Shown here: one piece after another, positions 8,831 to 16,910 of the stretch
How the letters are laid out: each line of letters opens with the position of its first letter
Numbering within the stretch: the stretch's first letter is position 1
Notes under the pieces: generated by a model
Databases searched by the model: none
What the model saw: the letters and a program-made list of their open reading frames with translations, nothing else
What the model was told of the DNA's origin: nothing
DNA from: Bryobacterales bacterium
GTDB lineage: Bacteria; Acidobacteriota; Terriglobia; Bryobacterales; Bryobacteraceae
Assembly (NCBI GenBank): GCA_016789905.1
Contig: JAEUQC010000191.1
Location: forward strand, 1 to 51,108
Length of the DNA: 51,108 bases
Direction of reading: 5' to 3'
Program-made: the position numbers and the translations under genes

Positions 8831-11800
8831 ATGAACCACACAGTTACCCGGGCGGCCACAGCCCTTGTTGTGCTTGGCCTCCTGTCGAGTATTGCATACG
8901 GACAGGCAGTGACCGGAAGCCTTGTCGGCACGGTCACCGATTCTTCTTCGGCCGCGGTGCCAGGCGCTAAGGTTACGCTCGTGGAAACACGAACGGGAAT
9001 TAGCCAGACCACCACCAGTAATCAAAGTGGGAATTATTCCTTTCCCGCTCTGCCTCCGGGTAACTACCGCGTCGAAGTGGAACTCCAAGGATTTCGCAAG
9101 GCGATCAAAAGCGGCGTCGATGTACTGGTCAATTCAACGATTCGAACCGACCTGGAACTGACCCCGGGCGCGGTTTCGGAGGTCATCAACGTGCAGGCCG
9201 AATCAGGCCTGTTGCAGACGGACCGTTCCGACACGGGGCGCAAAATCGAAACCAGGCAATTGGCCGATTTGCCGCTCACCTATAACCGCAACTTCCAAAG
9301 TGTCTTGAATCTGGTGCCGGGCACCGTACGCGCCTTTCGTCCGCATTCAGAATTCTTCAACGTGCAGGATTCCCTGTCAACGCGAGTGAACGGGCAGTCC
9401 CGCATGGCGAACAACGTGCAGATGGAAGGCGTGGACAACAACCAGCGCACCGGTCTGCTGACAGCCATGATCCCTTCGATTGAAGCTTTGCAGACCGTGG
9501 ACGTGACCACCTCGAACTATGAGGCGGAATTGGGCCGCGCCGGCGGAGCGGTGACGAACGTGAATTTCAAGTCGGGCACCAACGAGGTGCACGGCAGCCT
9601 GTTCGAGTTCAACAAAGTGAGCCGCCTGGGCGCGCGCAGTTTCTTTGCGTCCGGTAAAGCCGTAACAACCTACAACATGTTTGGCGGCACTATTGGCGGC
9701 CCCATTGCGAAGAACAAAACCTTCTACTTTGCCGATTTCCAGGGTGTGCGCGACCGGCGTGGTGACTTTTTCCAATACACAATTCCCTCAGCCGCATTCA
9801 GAACCGGGAATCTTTCAGCCGGCACCCAGCCCGTATACGATCCTGCCACCGGAGACGCCAATGCGCTCAACCGGACTCCTTTCGCGGGCAATATCGTTCC
9901 TGCCTCTCGCATCAGCCCCATCTCGGCCCGCGTGCTGGCGCTAATCCCGGCCCCGAATCGAAACGCCGGCTTGAGCCAAAACTGGGAACGAGCCACGGTC
10001 CGCAAAAAGGACACCAATGGCGGCGATATCAAAGTGGACCACCAACTTTCCGACAAGGATCGCTTTTCGGTTCGCTACTCGATTCAGCGCTCGGAGATCT
10101 TCGATCCTCCCTTGTACGACGTAAAAGGCGGCGGTCCGCGCGACTTCGCGGGCACAGGCATTCAGAAGGCCTATAACGGCGCTATCGGCTACACCCGCGT
10201 CTGGTCGCCGACATGGCTATCAGAAGTTCGCATCGGCATTATGTACTACCGCAACAATGCCAACAACGCCGACGGTGCTCTGAAAACCGCCGACGAATTG
10301 GGCATCAAGGGCGTCAATGTCTCCGACTTCACTGGCGGCGTGCCCAGCTTCAATATCAATGGGTTTTCCAACCCTGTGGTCGGCTATTCCGCCAGCCTGC
10401 CGTGGGAACGGGGCGAAACGAACCTGAACTTTGTGGTCAACACAACCAAGACTCGCGGCAACCATACCATCAAGTTCGGTGTCGATTATCGCCGCAACCG
10501 CGATGAGCTATTGCAGAATCAGACATTCAATCCCCGCGGCCGCTACACGTTCAACGAAGCTAATACACAGTTGATCACCCGCAACGCCACTGGCACCATC
10601 GGTGTAAGCGGTGGCACGACTTTGGCAAATTCTTTCGCCAGTTTCCTATTGGACCGGCCAAACCAATTCGGCCGGGACCTGCCGCTCATCTTCCCCACTT
10701 TCCTCCAGCGTCCCTGGTTTAGCTACATCCAGGACAAGTGGCAGGTGACACAGAAACTGACGGTCGACATCGGACTGCGGCACGAATTGTGGCCCCCCGC
10801 TGTGCCCCGTGTCTCCGCCGGATTCTCTAACTATGACCCCGCCACCAATAGCCTCGTGCTCGCCGGGGTCGGCGGAAACCCAATGAACATGGGCCGGAAG
10901 AACTATCTGACCAATTTCGCCCCCCGCTTTGGCGCCGCTTATCGCCACAACGAAAAAACGGTGGTCCGCATGGGTTACGGCATCAGTTGGGCCCCGCTCG
11001 TGGATAACGGCTACGCGTTCAACTTCCCCGTGCGCGAAAACAACTCGTTTGAGGCACCCAACTCCTGGAGTCCCGCTGGCGCGATGGCCGACGGCTTCCC
11101 GGCCTTCAAGCCCTTCGCGATTCCCTCCAACGGCATCATCCCCAACGCACCGGTACAGGTCTACAACGCCATAAGCAAGGATGTGCGCGAGTCCTACGTA
11201 CAGAGCTGGAACTTGGCCATTCAGCGCACTCTCCCCAAGAACTTCGTTTTGGAAACCGCGTATGTTGCCAACCATGGCGTCGGCGTGAAAGCTGTCTACA
11301 ACATCAACGCCGGACTGGTTCCAAATGCCGGCGTTAACGGCCGCCCTCTCTTCCAGCGGTTTGGCCGCAACGCCGACACGAACGACATTTACTTTGGCAC
11401 CAGCACCACCTACCATTCGATGCAGGCGAAACTCGACCGGCGCTTTGCGAACGGATTTGCGCTCACCACCGCCTACACCTGGGCGAAGGCAATCGACCTG
11501 AGCGGCGCCGACAACGGCGGCCTCTGGGTCTATATCAACCCCGAACGCAGCCGCGCCCGCGCCGACGGCGACCGCCGCCATGTCTTCGTGCAAAGCTATG
11601 TCTATGAGTTGCCCTTCGGCAAAGGAAAGAACTACTTCACCTCCGGCCCGGCCGCTCAGATTTTCGGTGGCTGGCAGTTGAATGGACTGCTCACGCTCAT
11701 GACCGGTGAGCCCTTCAATTTGAGCGTTGCCGGTGGCATCATCAACGCGCCAGGCAATGCCAATACGCCCAATCTAACGGGTTCGTTCAAAGCGCTGAAA

Positions 11801-12118
11801 GACGTCGGCCCCGGTTCGTTCTGGTTCGACACCTCGGTCTTCTCCTCGCCCGCGGCGGGCACGTTTGGCACTCTCGGCCGGAACATCCTCAGCGGCCCGG
11901 GCTTCGCCCATCTCGATGCCTCCATCTTCCGCACCTTCAAAATCACTGAGCGATGGCAGGCCCAGTTCCGCGCCGAAGCCATCAACTTCTCCAACACACC
12001 TCACTTCAACAATCCGAATGGCGATATTACCAGCCCCAATTTCGGAAGAGTCGTCGGCGTCAACGGCGCGCCGAACGGTCCTCGCGAAATGCAACTCGGG
12101 TTGAAGATCACGTTCTGA
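8831..12118 (+). CDS. Oar-type TonB-dependent receptor (2)
   Basis: A 1095-aa paralogue of the preceding receptor with the same order: signal peptide ending near IAYGQ (about 25), carboxypeptidase-like domain (GSLVGTVTDSSSAAVPGAK), plug-like segment (NFQSVLNLVPGTV; FKSGTNEVHGSLFEF) and a barrel ending LGLKITF. GGGAG at 8820-8824 sits six bases before the ATG. The C-terminal part shares the conserved YTWAKAIDLS, YELPFGKGK, and AEAINFSNTPHFNNP blocks with its neighbours, so tandem duplication followed by divergence is likely. Substrate unknown. Its own promoter probably lies in the AT-rich stretch after the 8692-8745 hairpin. Confidence 0.9.
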   Translation: MNHTVTRAATALVVLGLLSSIAYGQAVTGSLVGTVTDSSSAAVPGAKVTLVETRTGISQTTTSNQSGNYSFPALPPGNYRVEVELQGFRKAIKSGVDVLVNSTIRTDLELTPGAVSEVINVQAESGLLQTDRSDTGRKIETRQLADLPLTYNRNFQSVLNLVPGTVRAFRPHSEFFNVQDSLSTRVNGQSRMANNVQMEGVDNNQRTGLLTAMIPSIEALQTVDVTTSNYEAELGRAGGAVTNVNFKSGTNEVHGSLFEFNKVSRLGARSFFASGKAVTTYNMFGGTIGGPIAKNKTFYFADFQGVRDRRGDFFQYTIPSAAFRTGNLSAGTQPVYDPATGDANALNRTPFAGNIVPASRISPISARVLALIPAPNRNAGLSQNWERATVRKKDTNGGDIKVDHQLSDKDRFSVRYSIQRSEIFDPPLYDVKGGGPRDFAGTGIQKAYNGAIGYTRVWSPTWLSEVRIGIMYYRNNANNADGALKTADELGIKGVNVSDFTGGVPSFNINGFSNPVVGYSASLPWERGETNLNFVVNTTKTRGNHTIKFGVDYRRNRDELLQNQTFNPRGRYTFNEANTQLITRNATGTIGVSGGTTLANSFASFLLDRPNQFGRDLPLIFPTFLQRPWFSYIQDKWQVTQKLTVDIGLRHELWPPAVPRVSAGFSNYDPATNSLVLAGVGGNPMNMGRKNYLTNFAPRFGAAYRHNEKTVVRMGYGISWAPLVDNGYAFNFPVRENNSFEAPNSWSPAGAMADGFPAFKPFAIPSNGIIPNAPVQVYNAISKDVRESYVQSWNLAIQRTLPKNFVLETAYVANHGVGVKAVYNINAGLVPNAGVNGRPLFQRFGRNADTNDIYFGTSTTYHSMQAKLDRRFANGFALTTAYTWAKAIDLSGADNGGLWVYINPERSRARADGDRRHVFVQSYVYELPFGKGKNYFTSGPAAQIFGGWQLNGLLTLMTGEPFNLSVAGGIINAPGNANTPNLTGSFKALKDVGPGSFWFDTSVFSSPAAGTFGTLGRNILSGPGFAHLDASIFRTFKITERWQAQFRAEAINFSNTPHFNNPNGDITSPNFGRVVGVNGAPNGPREMQLGLKITF

Positions 12119-12170
12119 CCCCAGCAGGAATCGCCGAATTCACCGAATTGAAACAGGATTGTCAGATTGC

Positions 12171-12199
12171 TGTATCCGGGGATCCCTACCCTGGATACA
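12171..12199 (+). promoter_or_regulatory. Hairpin immediately before receptor 3 start codon
   Basis: TGTATCC (12171-12177) and GGATACA (12193-12199) form a perfect 7-bp stem, with GGG/CCC pairing inside. The structure ends three bases before the ATG at 12203 and covers the place where a ribosome-binding site should be; no clear Shine-Dalgarno sequence is visible. It could restrict translation of the receptor and the coupled phytase gene. It has no T tail, so it is not a standard terminator. Confidence 0.45.
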
Positions 12200-12202
12200 G
12201 CT

Positions 12203-15124
12203 ATGCTTCCAGTCTCGAAATTCCTCGCGCCATTGCTCTTCTTCTCCTGGCTCTTAACCGCCCAGGTGGATCGCGCGACTCTCTCCGGCCACGTCACCGA
12301 TCCCTCGGGCGCCAACGTAGAAACCGCCGCAGTCACCATCGATTCGGCTTCCACGGGCTTCCGCCGCGAAACCGTAACATCGCCCGCCGGAGCCTTTCAA
12401 CTCCCCGCCCTGCCCCCCGGTTCCTACACCGTCGTTATCTCGAAGCCTGGCTTCAACACCGCTCGTTTCGATCGCGTCAATCTCACCGTCGGCCAGTCCC
12501 GCACACTGGACGCCCAACTCTCTGTGGGTGCCGTCTCCACTTCCGTGGAAGTCGCCGCCGAAGTCACGCCGCTCGATCAGAAGAGCGCGGAAATTGGCGC
12601 CGTGATTGGCGAACAGCAAATGAAGAACATCCCGCTCAACGGCCGCCACTGGGCGTCGCTCATGGCCCTGGCGCCGGGCGCGGTGAACGTCGGCGAAGGC
12701 AATCAGAATTCGATCCGCTTTTTCGGCCGTCCGCGCGACGACAACAATTGGACCTTCGACGGTGTTGACGCCACCGGCATCAAAGACCCTCGCCAAGAGG
12801 GAAATCTCCGCCTCGTCATCTCCACTGATTCCATCGCCGAGTTCCGCGTCAATTCCCTGCCCTTCACCGCCGAAGGCGGCATCGGCGGCGGTGCGCAAAT
12901 CAACCTGGTCTCCAAGACCGGTACCAACAGCTTCCACGGTTCCGCCTACGAATTCTTCCGCAACTCCGCGCTCGACGCTCGCCGCCCCTTCGATGGCGCC
13001 AACCCGCCCCCGTTCCGCCTGAATCAATTCGGCGCCAATCTTGGCGGCCGCATCGTCAAGGACCGGACTTTTTTCTTCGCCAACTGGGAGAGCCTGTACC
13101 AACGCCTCACCATCTCCCGCGCCGATGGGCTGGTGCCTTCCGCATCCTTCCGCCAGCGGACACCCGCAGCGCTGCAAAGTCTCATCAATCTCTACCCCAT
13201 CGGCACCGCGCCCGGCGCCAACGCCAATGTCGATCGCCTGATTGCCGAAACGCCGGAAAAGCGCAACGAGCACTCCGGCATGTTGCGCGTGGATCATCGC
13301 GTGAACGACAAGCACTCGCTGTTCGTCCGCTTCGCCATGACCGACGGTCTCATCAGCCAGGTCCGCAATGGTCTGCTCGAAACCCGTGATTCGAACATCC
13401 GGCCCACGAACGTCACCACACAGTGGCAGCAGATTTGGAGCCCGACCACAGTGAACGAAGTCAAGCTCGGCTTCAACCGGTCCGCCCTTACGCGCAACGA
13501 TGTCGGCCGCATTCCGGAGGGCGTCTCTATCCCGGGTTTCACGTCCACCCAGCCAACCACATACATCATCGAAAAGCCCAGCGCCTATTCGCTTGTCGAT
13601 AACCTCTCCTGGATCCGCGGCCGCCACACCATCAAACTTGGCGGCGAACTCCGCCGTATACATATGAACGTTGGCAACGGGCCTGCCACCAGCGTTGCTT
13701 TTGCAAATCTCGATGCGTTCCTCCGCAATCAGCTCAATAGCGTGTCCATCGGCAGCCGCCTGGACACCGTCGGTGTTCGCCGCACGTTTAGCGCCGTCTA
13801 CTTCCAGGACGAAATCCGGTTCAGTCCTTCCCTTACTCTCAACGCCGGATTCCGCTATGAACACTACACCGTCAGCAAGGATGTCTACGGCCGTGGCCGC
13901 GTCTTCGATGCCGTTCGTTGCCTGGGCTTCTGCGCCGCCGGGGAACCGTGGTTCTTCGGTGACAATGACAACATTGCCCCGCGGCTCTCGCTCGCCTGGA
14001 CGCCCAAAGCGCTTGGCGGCAAAACAGTTTTCCGCACCGGCTATGGCCGCTATTTCGGCCCTGGGCAAAATGACGATGTAACCGCCGCCATCGACAGTCT
14101 GCCGGAGAACCTCTCCCTTACTGCCGCCGACGCGCCCGCCCTCGCCTACCCGCCCTCGCCCTTCCTTGCTCAGCTCCGCTCTCAAGGACAAACCCCGCGC
14201 AGCCTGCAGCGCGATCGCAAGGAACCGGAGTCACACATGTGGACCTTCTCCGTCCAGCGCGAACTGCCGGGTGCAATGGTGGCCCAGGCCGCCTACGTCG
14301 GTAACGTGGGACGCAATCAACTCACCCGCACATACGTCAACACCCTCGACCCTGTCACCCGCCGCCGGCCTCTGGCCGCCTTCGGCCAGATTGACGAAAA
14401 GCGCTTCGATGGCAACACCAGCTTCAACGGCCTGCAGTCTTCTCTTTCCCGCGCGTTCTCCAAGGGGTTCCTCTTCCAGGCCCAATACATGTGGGGCCAC
14501 GCCATCAGCGATAACGCCGGCTCCGGCGAAGGCGGCCAGATTCAGAACATCGCCTGTCGCGCCTGTGACCGTGGCGACGCTGATTACGACATCCGCCAAA
14601 CATTTACCGCCAACTCTGTCTATCAACTTCCCTTCGCCCGCGAGAAGTGGTTCGGCGGCTGGGACGTAAGCGGCATCTTCACAGCCCGCACCGGCACGCC
14701 TGTCACTGTGACCATCGCGCGCACAGCCGCAACCGTGCCTAGCGGACAAACCCAGAATCAGCGGGCCGATTATCTAGGCGGTGATCCCTATGCAGCCAAT
14801 AGAGCACCCGGTCTCTGGCTCAACCCCGCCGCCTTCGCCCTTCCCGCTAACGGGTTCTTCGGTAACTCCGGCCGCAACCGCTTCCGCGGCCCCGGCCTCT
14901 GGCAGGCCGATCTCGGGCTCTCCAAGAAGTTCAGGCTCGCCGAAAACGTCAACCTCGATTTCCGCACCGAACTCTTCAACCTCTTCAACCGCGCCCAGTA
15001 CGGCAACCCGGTCGGCGCGCGGAACAACTCCACATTCGGCGCCATCGTCGCCACCGCCAACGACGGCGCCACCGGCACAGGCACCTCGCGCCAATTGCAG
15101 TTCATGCTGCGGCTAAACTTCTGA
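12203..15124 (+). CDS. Oar-type TonB-dependent receptor (3), coupled to phytase
   Basis: A 973-aa receptor, shorter than its two upstream paralogues. The signal peptide (LPVSKFLAPLLFFSWLLTAQ) is followed by a carboxypeptidase-like domain (LSGHVTDPSGANVETAAVTI), plug-like blocks (NIPLNGRHWASLMALAPGAV; LVSKTGTNSFHGSAYEFFRN) and a barrel ending LQFMLRLNF. I chose ATG 12203 because residues from here give a clean signal peptide; the frame opens further upstream at TTG 12167. The stop is one base before the phytase ATG, so the pair should be co-translated. The context suggests the receptor imports products of phytate hydrolysis or phytate itself, which is inference. Related receptor-phytase pairings are known for beta-propeller phytases. 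Confidence 0.9.
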   Translation: MLPVSKFLAPLLFFSWLLTAQVDRATLSGHVTDPSGANVETAAVTIDSASTGFRRETVTSPAGAFQLPALPPGSYTVVISKPGFNTARFDRVNLTVGQSRTLDAQLSVGAVSTSVEVAAEVTPLDQKSAEIGAVIGEQQMKNIPLNGRHWASLMALAPGAVNVGEGNQNSIRFFGRPRDDNNWTFDGVDATGIKDPRQEGNLRLVISTDSIAEFRVNSLPFTAEGGIGGGAQINLVSKTGTNSFHGSAYEFFRNSALDARRPFDGANPPPFRLNQFGANLGGRIVKDRTFFFANWESLYQRLTISRADGLVPSASFRQRTPAALQSLINLYPIGTAPGANANVDRLIAETPEKRNEHSGMLRVDHRVNDKHSLFVRFAMTDGLISQVRNGLLETRDSNIRPTNVTTQWQQIWSPTTVNEVKLGFNRSALTRNDVGRIPEGVSIPGFTSTQPTTYIIEKPSAYSLVDNLSWIRGRHTIKLGGELRRIHMNVGNGPATSVAFANLDAFLRNQLNSVSIGSRLDTVGVRRTFSAVYFQDEIRFSPSLTLNAGFRYEHYTVSKDVYGRGRVFDAVRCLGFCAAGEPWFFGDNDNIAPRLSLAWTPKALGGKTVFRTGYGRYFGPGQNDDVTAAIDSLPENLSLTAADAPALAYPPSPFLAQLRSQGQTPRSLQRDRKEPESHMWTFSVQRELPGAMVAQAAYVGNVGRNQLTRTYVNTLDPVTRRRPLAAFGQIDEKRFDGNTSFNGLQSSLSRAFSKGFLFQAQYMWGHAISDNAGSGEGGQIQNIACRACDRGDADYDIRQTFTANSVYQLPFAREKWFGGWDVSGIFTARTGTPVTVTIARTAATVPSGQTQNQRADYLGGDPYAANRAPGLWLNPAAFALPANGFFGNSGRNRFRGPGLWQADLGLSKKFRLAENVNLDFRTELFNLFNRAQYGNPVGARNNSTFGAIVATANDGATGTGTSRQLQFMLRLNF

Positions 15125-15125
15125 C

Positions 15126-16082
15126 ATGTGGCGGCTCCTGCTCTCGCTAACCCTCTTCGCTCAGCTCGATGTAAAGCCGATGCGCGAAACCGCTACGGAA
15201 CCGCATCAGACCGACGACCCCGCCATCTGGTTCGACAAACGCGACCCATCCAAGAGCCTCATCCTCGGCACCGTCAAGATGGCGGCGCCCAACGGCGCCA
15301 TCTCGGTCTACCGGCTGGATGGCACGCGGCTGATGCGCATACCCAACGTCGATCGGCCCAACAATATCGACGTTGCGTACTCCGTCCCCGTTGGCAACCG
15401 CACTGTCGATATCGCTGTCGCGACGGAGCGGAACCGGAATCGCCTTCGCGTGTTCGAAGTTATTCCTGGTGTTGGATTGAAGGATCTGGCGGACATTCCG
15501 GTTTTTGACCAGCCCATGGGAATCGCTCTCTACACGCGCCCGTCGGACAAAGCACTATTCGCTATCGTCAGCCGCAAGTCCGGCCCCAGCGGCACATATC
15601 TGCATCAATATCAGCTTGCCGCTAACGGCGCCGGTAGGCTGACGGGCCGCTTGGTCCGCGCGTTCGGAAACTACAGCGGTACAAAAGAGATTGAGGCTGT
15701 CGCCGTCGATCACGAACGAGGTCACATCTACTACTCCGACGAAGGCGCCGGTATCCGCAAGTATCACGCTGACCCAGCCCACCCGGATGCGGCACGCCAG
15801 CTGGCGCTCTTCGCCACCAGCGGGTGGCAAGGAGACCGCGAGGGCATCGCCATCCACGCGGGCTTCATCGTCGCTACGGATCAGCGGCCGCTGAACTCCG
15901 TGTTCCACGTCTTCCATCGGGATTCGTTGCGGGAAATCGGAACGTTCCGCGTCGGCGCCGACACTACCGATGGCATCGATATCTCGCCCAACGGTCTCTT
16001 CGTCGCCATGAACAATAGCCGCAATAATTTCATCCTCGCCGATTGGTCCGCCATCGCCCGCGCATTGCGGTTACAGCCATAA
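15126..16082 (+). CDS. Beta-propeller phytase (3-phytase family)
   Basis: A 318-aa secreted protein of the beta-propeller phytase family, which removes phosphates from inositol hexakisphosphate in a calcium-dependent reaction. A short signal (MWRLLLSLTLFAQLD) is followed by TDDPAIWFDKRDPSKSLILGT, then NNIDVAYSV, IEAVAVDHERGHIYYSDEGAGIRKY, GDREGIAI and TTDGIDISPNG, which match the known blade motifs carrying Asp/Glu calcium and phosphate ligands. The length is close to that of the single-domain enzymes. It starts one base after the receptor stop codon, implying translational coupling and a shared role in acquiring phosphate from soil phytate. It has no carrier domain, so it may be periplasmic or released. 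Confidence 0.88.
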   Translation: MWRLLLSLTLFAQLDVKPMRETATEPHQTDDPAIWFDKRDPSKSLILGTVKMAAPNGAISVYRLDGTRLMRIPNVDRPNNIDVAYSVPVGNRTVDIAVATERNRNRLRVFEVIPGVGLKDLADIPVFDQPMGIALYTRPSDKALFAIVSRKSGPSGTYLHQYQLAANGAGRLTGRLVRAFGNYSGTKEIEAVAVDHERGHIYYSDEGAGIRKYHADPAHPDAARQLALFATSGWQGDREGIAIHAGFIVATDQRPLNSVFHVFHRDSLREIGTFRVGADTTDGIDISPNGLFVAMNNSRNNFILADWSAIARALRLQP

Positions 16083-16094
16083 TCAGCTTCCGTC

Positions 16095-16130
16095 GCGCAA
16101 CAAATGCGATGCGCCGCGCAAATTCTGCGC
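16095..16130 (+). promoter_or_regulatory. Paired upstream activator dyads (GCGCA-N5-TGCGC), operon copy
   Basis: Two dyads: GCGCA-ACAAA-TGCGA (16095-16109) and GCGCA-AATTC-TGCGC (16116-16130), centres 21 bases apart, about two helical turns. The inner centre is 51 bases upstream of the -24 GG of the sigma-54 promoter. The same arrangement recurs before the DUF2202 gene. They are the probable binding sites for the NtrC-type regulator encoded at 18094-19440. Confidence 0.8.
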
Positions 16131-16172
16131 ACCCTCCTTGCGGCCGGCCCTTTGTTTCCAACAAATCGGAGT

Positions 16173-16188
16173 TGGCACCCCATCTGCA
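16173..16188 (+). promoter_or_regulatory. Sigma-54 (-24/-12) promoter of the two-component operon
   Basis: TGGCACCCCATCTGCA matches the RpoN consensus TGGCACG-N4-TTGCA, with GG at 16174-16175 and GC at 16186-16187 at the required spacing. The predicted transcript start is near 16199, just before the GGAGG of the first gene. The paired dyads upstream support it. Confidence 0.82.
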
Positions 16189-16203
16189 TTCCATAAAAGC
16201 GGA

Positions 16204-16218
16204 GGTGTAAAAAACACC
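16204..16218 (+). promoter_or_regulatory. Small hairpin overlapping the ribosome-binding site
   Basis: GGTGT (16204-16208) and ACACC (16214-16218) flank five A residues. The left arm overlaps the GGAGG at 16201-16205, which is otherwise 13 bases from the ATG, an unusually long distance. Folding could either hide the site or shorten its effective distance to the start codon. Confidence 0.35.
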
Positions 16219-16473
16219 ATGAAACGCAGAATCCTCATCTTCACCACGGCCGCCGCTCTGTCGCTCGGAACCGTGAATCTGTTCGCCCAGCAGGGTCCGC
16301 CCGCCAACCCCGGCACTTGCCCCAACTGCCCCAACGGCGGTACACCAAAGAAGGATGGCTCCGGCCCCGGCGCCAAACGAGGCCACGGGAATGGGCCGCG
16401 GGATGGCTCCGGCCCGATTCACAATCCCCAACGCCAAGGCCAGGGCCAGGGGCGGCGTGGCGGTCGAAACTAA
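16219..16473 (+). CDS. Small secreted CxxC, Gly/Arg-rich protein
   Basis: An 84-aa protein with a clear signal peptide (MKRRILIFTTAAALSLGTVNLFAQ). The mature part has one CPNCPNGG motif followed by low-complexity sequence rich in Gly, Pro, Arg and Asn, with two copies of a (K/R)DGSGP unit. I recognise no family. The CxxC could bind a metal or be redox active, and the C-terminal tail is strongly basic. It is the first gene of the sigma-54 operon and therefore probably the most strongly induced product; its position resembles that of periplasmic accessory proteins beside envelope-stress systems such as ZraP with ZraSR, an analogy only. The start is set by the signal peptide and the GGAGG upstream. 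Confidence 0.72.
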   Translation: MKRRILIFTTAAALSLGTVNLFAQQGPPANPGTCPNCPNGGTPKKDGSGPGAKRGHGNGPRDGSGPIHNPQRQGQGQGRRGGRN

Positions 16474-16517
16474 TGCCGCTTGCGCGGCCGGCAGTCGATT
16501 CCCGGAAGGAGGAAGTC

Positions 16518-16892
16518 ATGAGCAATCTGATCCCAGCGGCGCTTATTATTTTCGGCGCCACACTGCTCGCCCAACCGGGCCCCAAACCGGCCGCGCTCGA
16601 AATTCTGGAGATCCGCGGAACGATTGCTTCGGTGAATCTCGCGCCAGGCGGAATGCCCTCCATTGCCGTCAACACCGCCAATGGCCGTCAATGGAATGTT
16701 CGCTTGGGCTCCATTCGATACCTGATCGCGCGCGACTTCAACCCGAAGGCTGGCCAGTCCGTCGTCGTGCGCGGATTCGAACAGCAGGGTGCCGGCCTCG
16801 TGGCAACTTCGGTGGAATGCGTGCAAACCCGCCAGAAAATCGTGCTCCGTGACAGCAATGGCATGCCGCTTTGGCGCGGCGGCGCGCGTTAG
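16518..16892 (+). CDS. Small secreted protein, possible OB-fold
   Basis: A 124-aa protein with an N-terminal signal (MSNLIPAALIIFGATLLAQ) and a compact beta-rich mature part with EILEIRGTIASVNLAPGG, TANGRQWNVRLGS and AGQSVVVRGFEQQ, which has the look of a small OB-fold or DUF5666-like domain. No catalytic residues are evident. AAGGAGG at 16506-16512 gives an excellent start at ATG 16518; the open frame extends upstream to 16317 but overlaps the preceding gene and is not coding there. It lies between the CxxC protein and the histidine kinase, so it may be a periplasmic partner of the sensor. Single Cys (VECVQTRQK). Function unknown. Confidence 0.75.
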   Translation: MSNLIPAALIIFGATLLAQPGPKPAALEILEIRGTIASVNLAPGGMPSIAVNTANGRQWNVRLGSIRYLIARDFNPKAGQSVVVRGFEQQGAGLVATSVECVQTRQKIVLRDSNGMPLWRGGAR

Positions 16893-16910
16893 ACAGAACA
16901 AAGGAATACG

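Noticed and set aside
12254..14191. Minus-strand 645-codon open frame inside receptor 3
   Set aside because: Long antisense frames are common in GC-rich coding DNA; the product is low-complexity Gly/Ala/Arg/Asp-rich with no known motifs, while the plus strand encodes a clear receptor.
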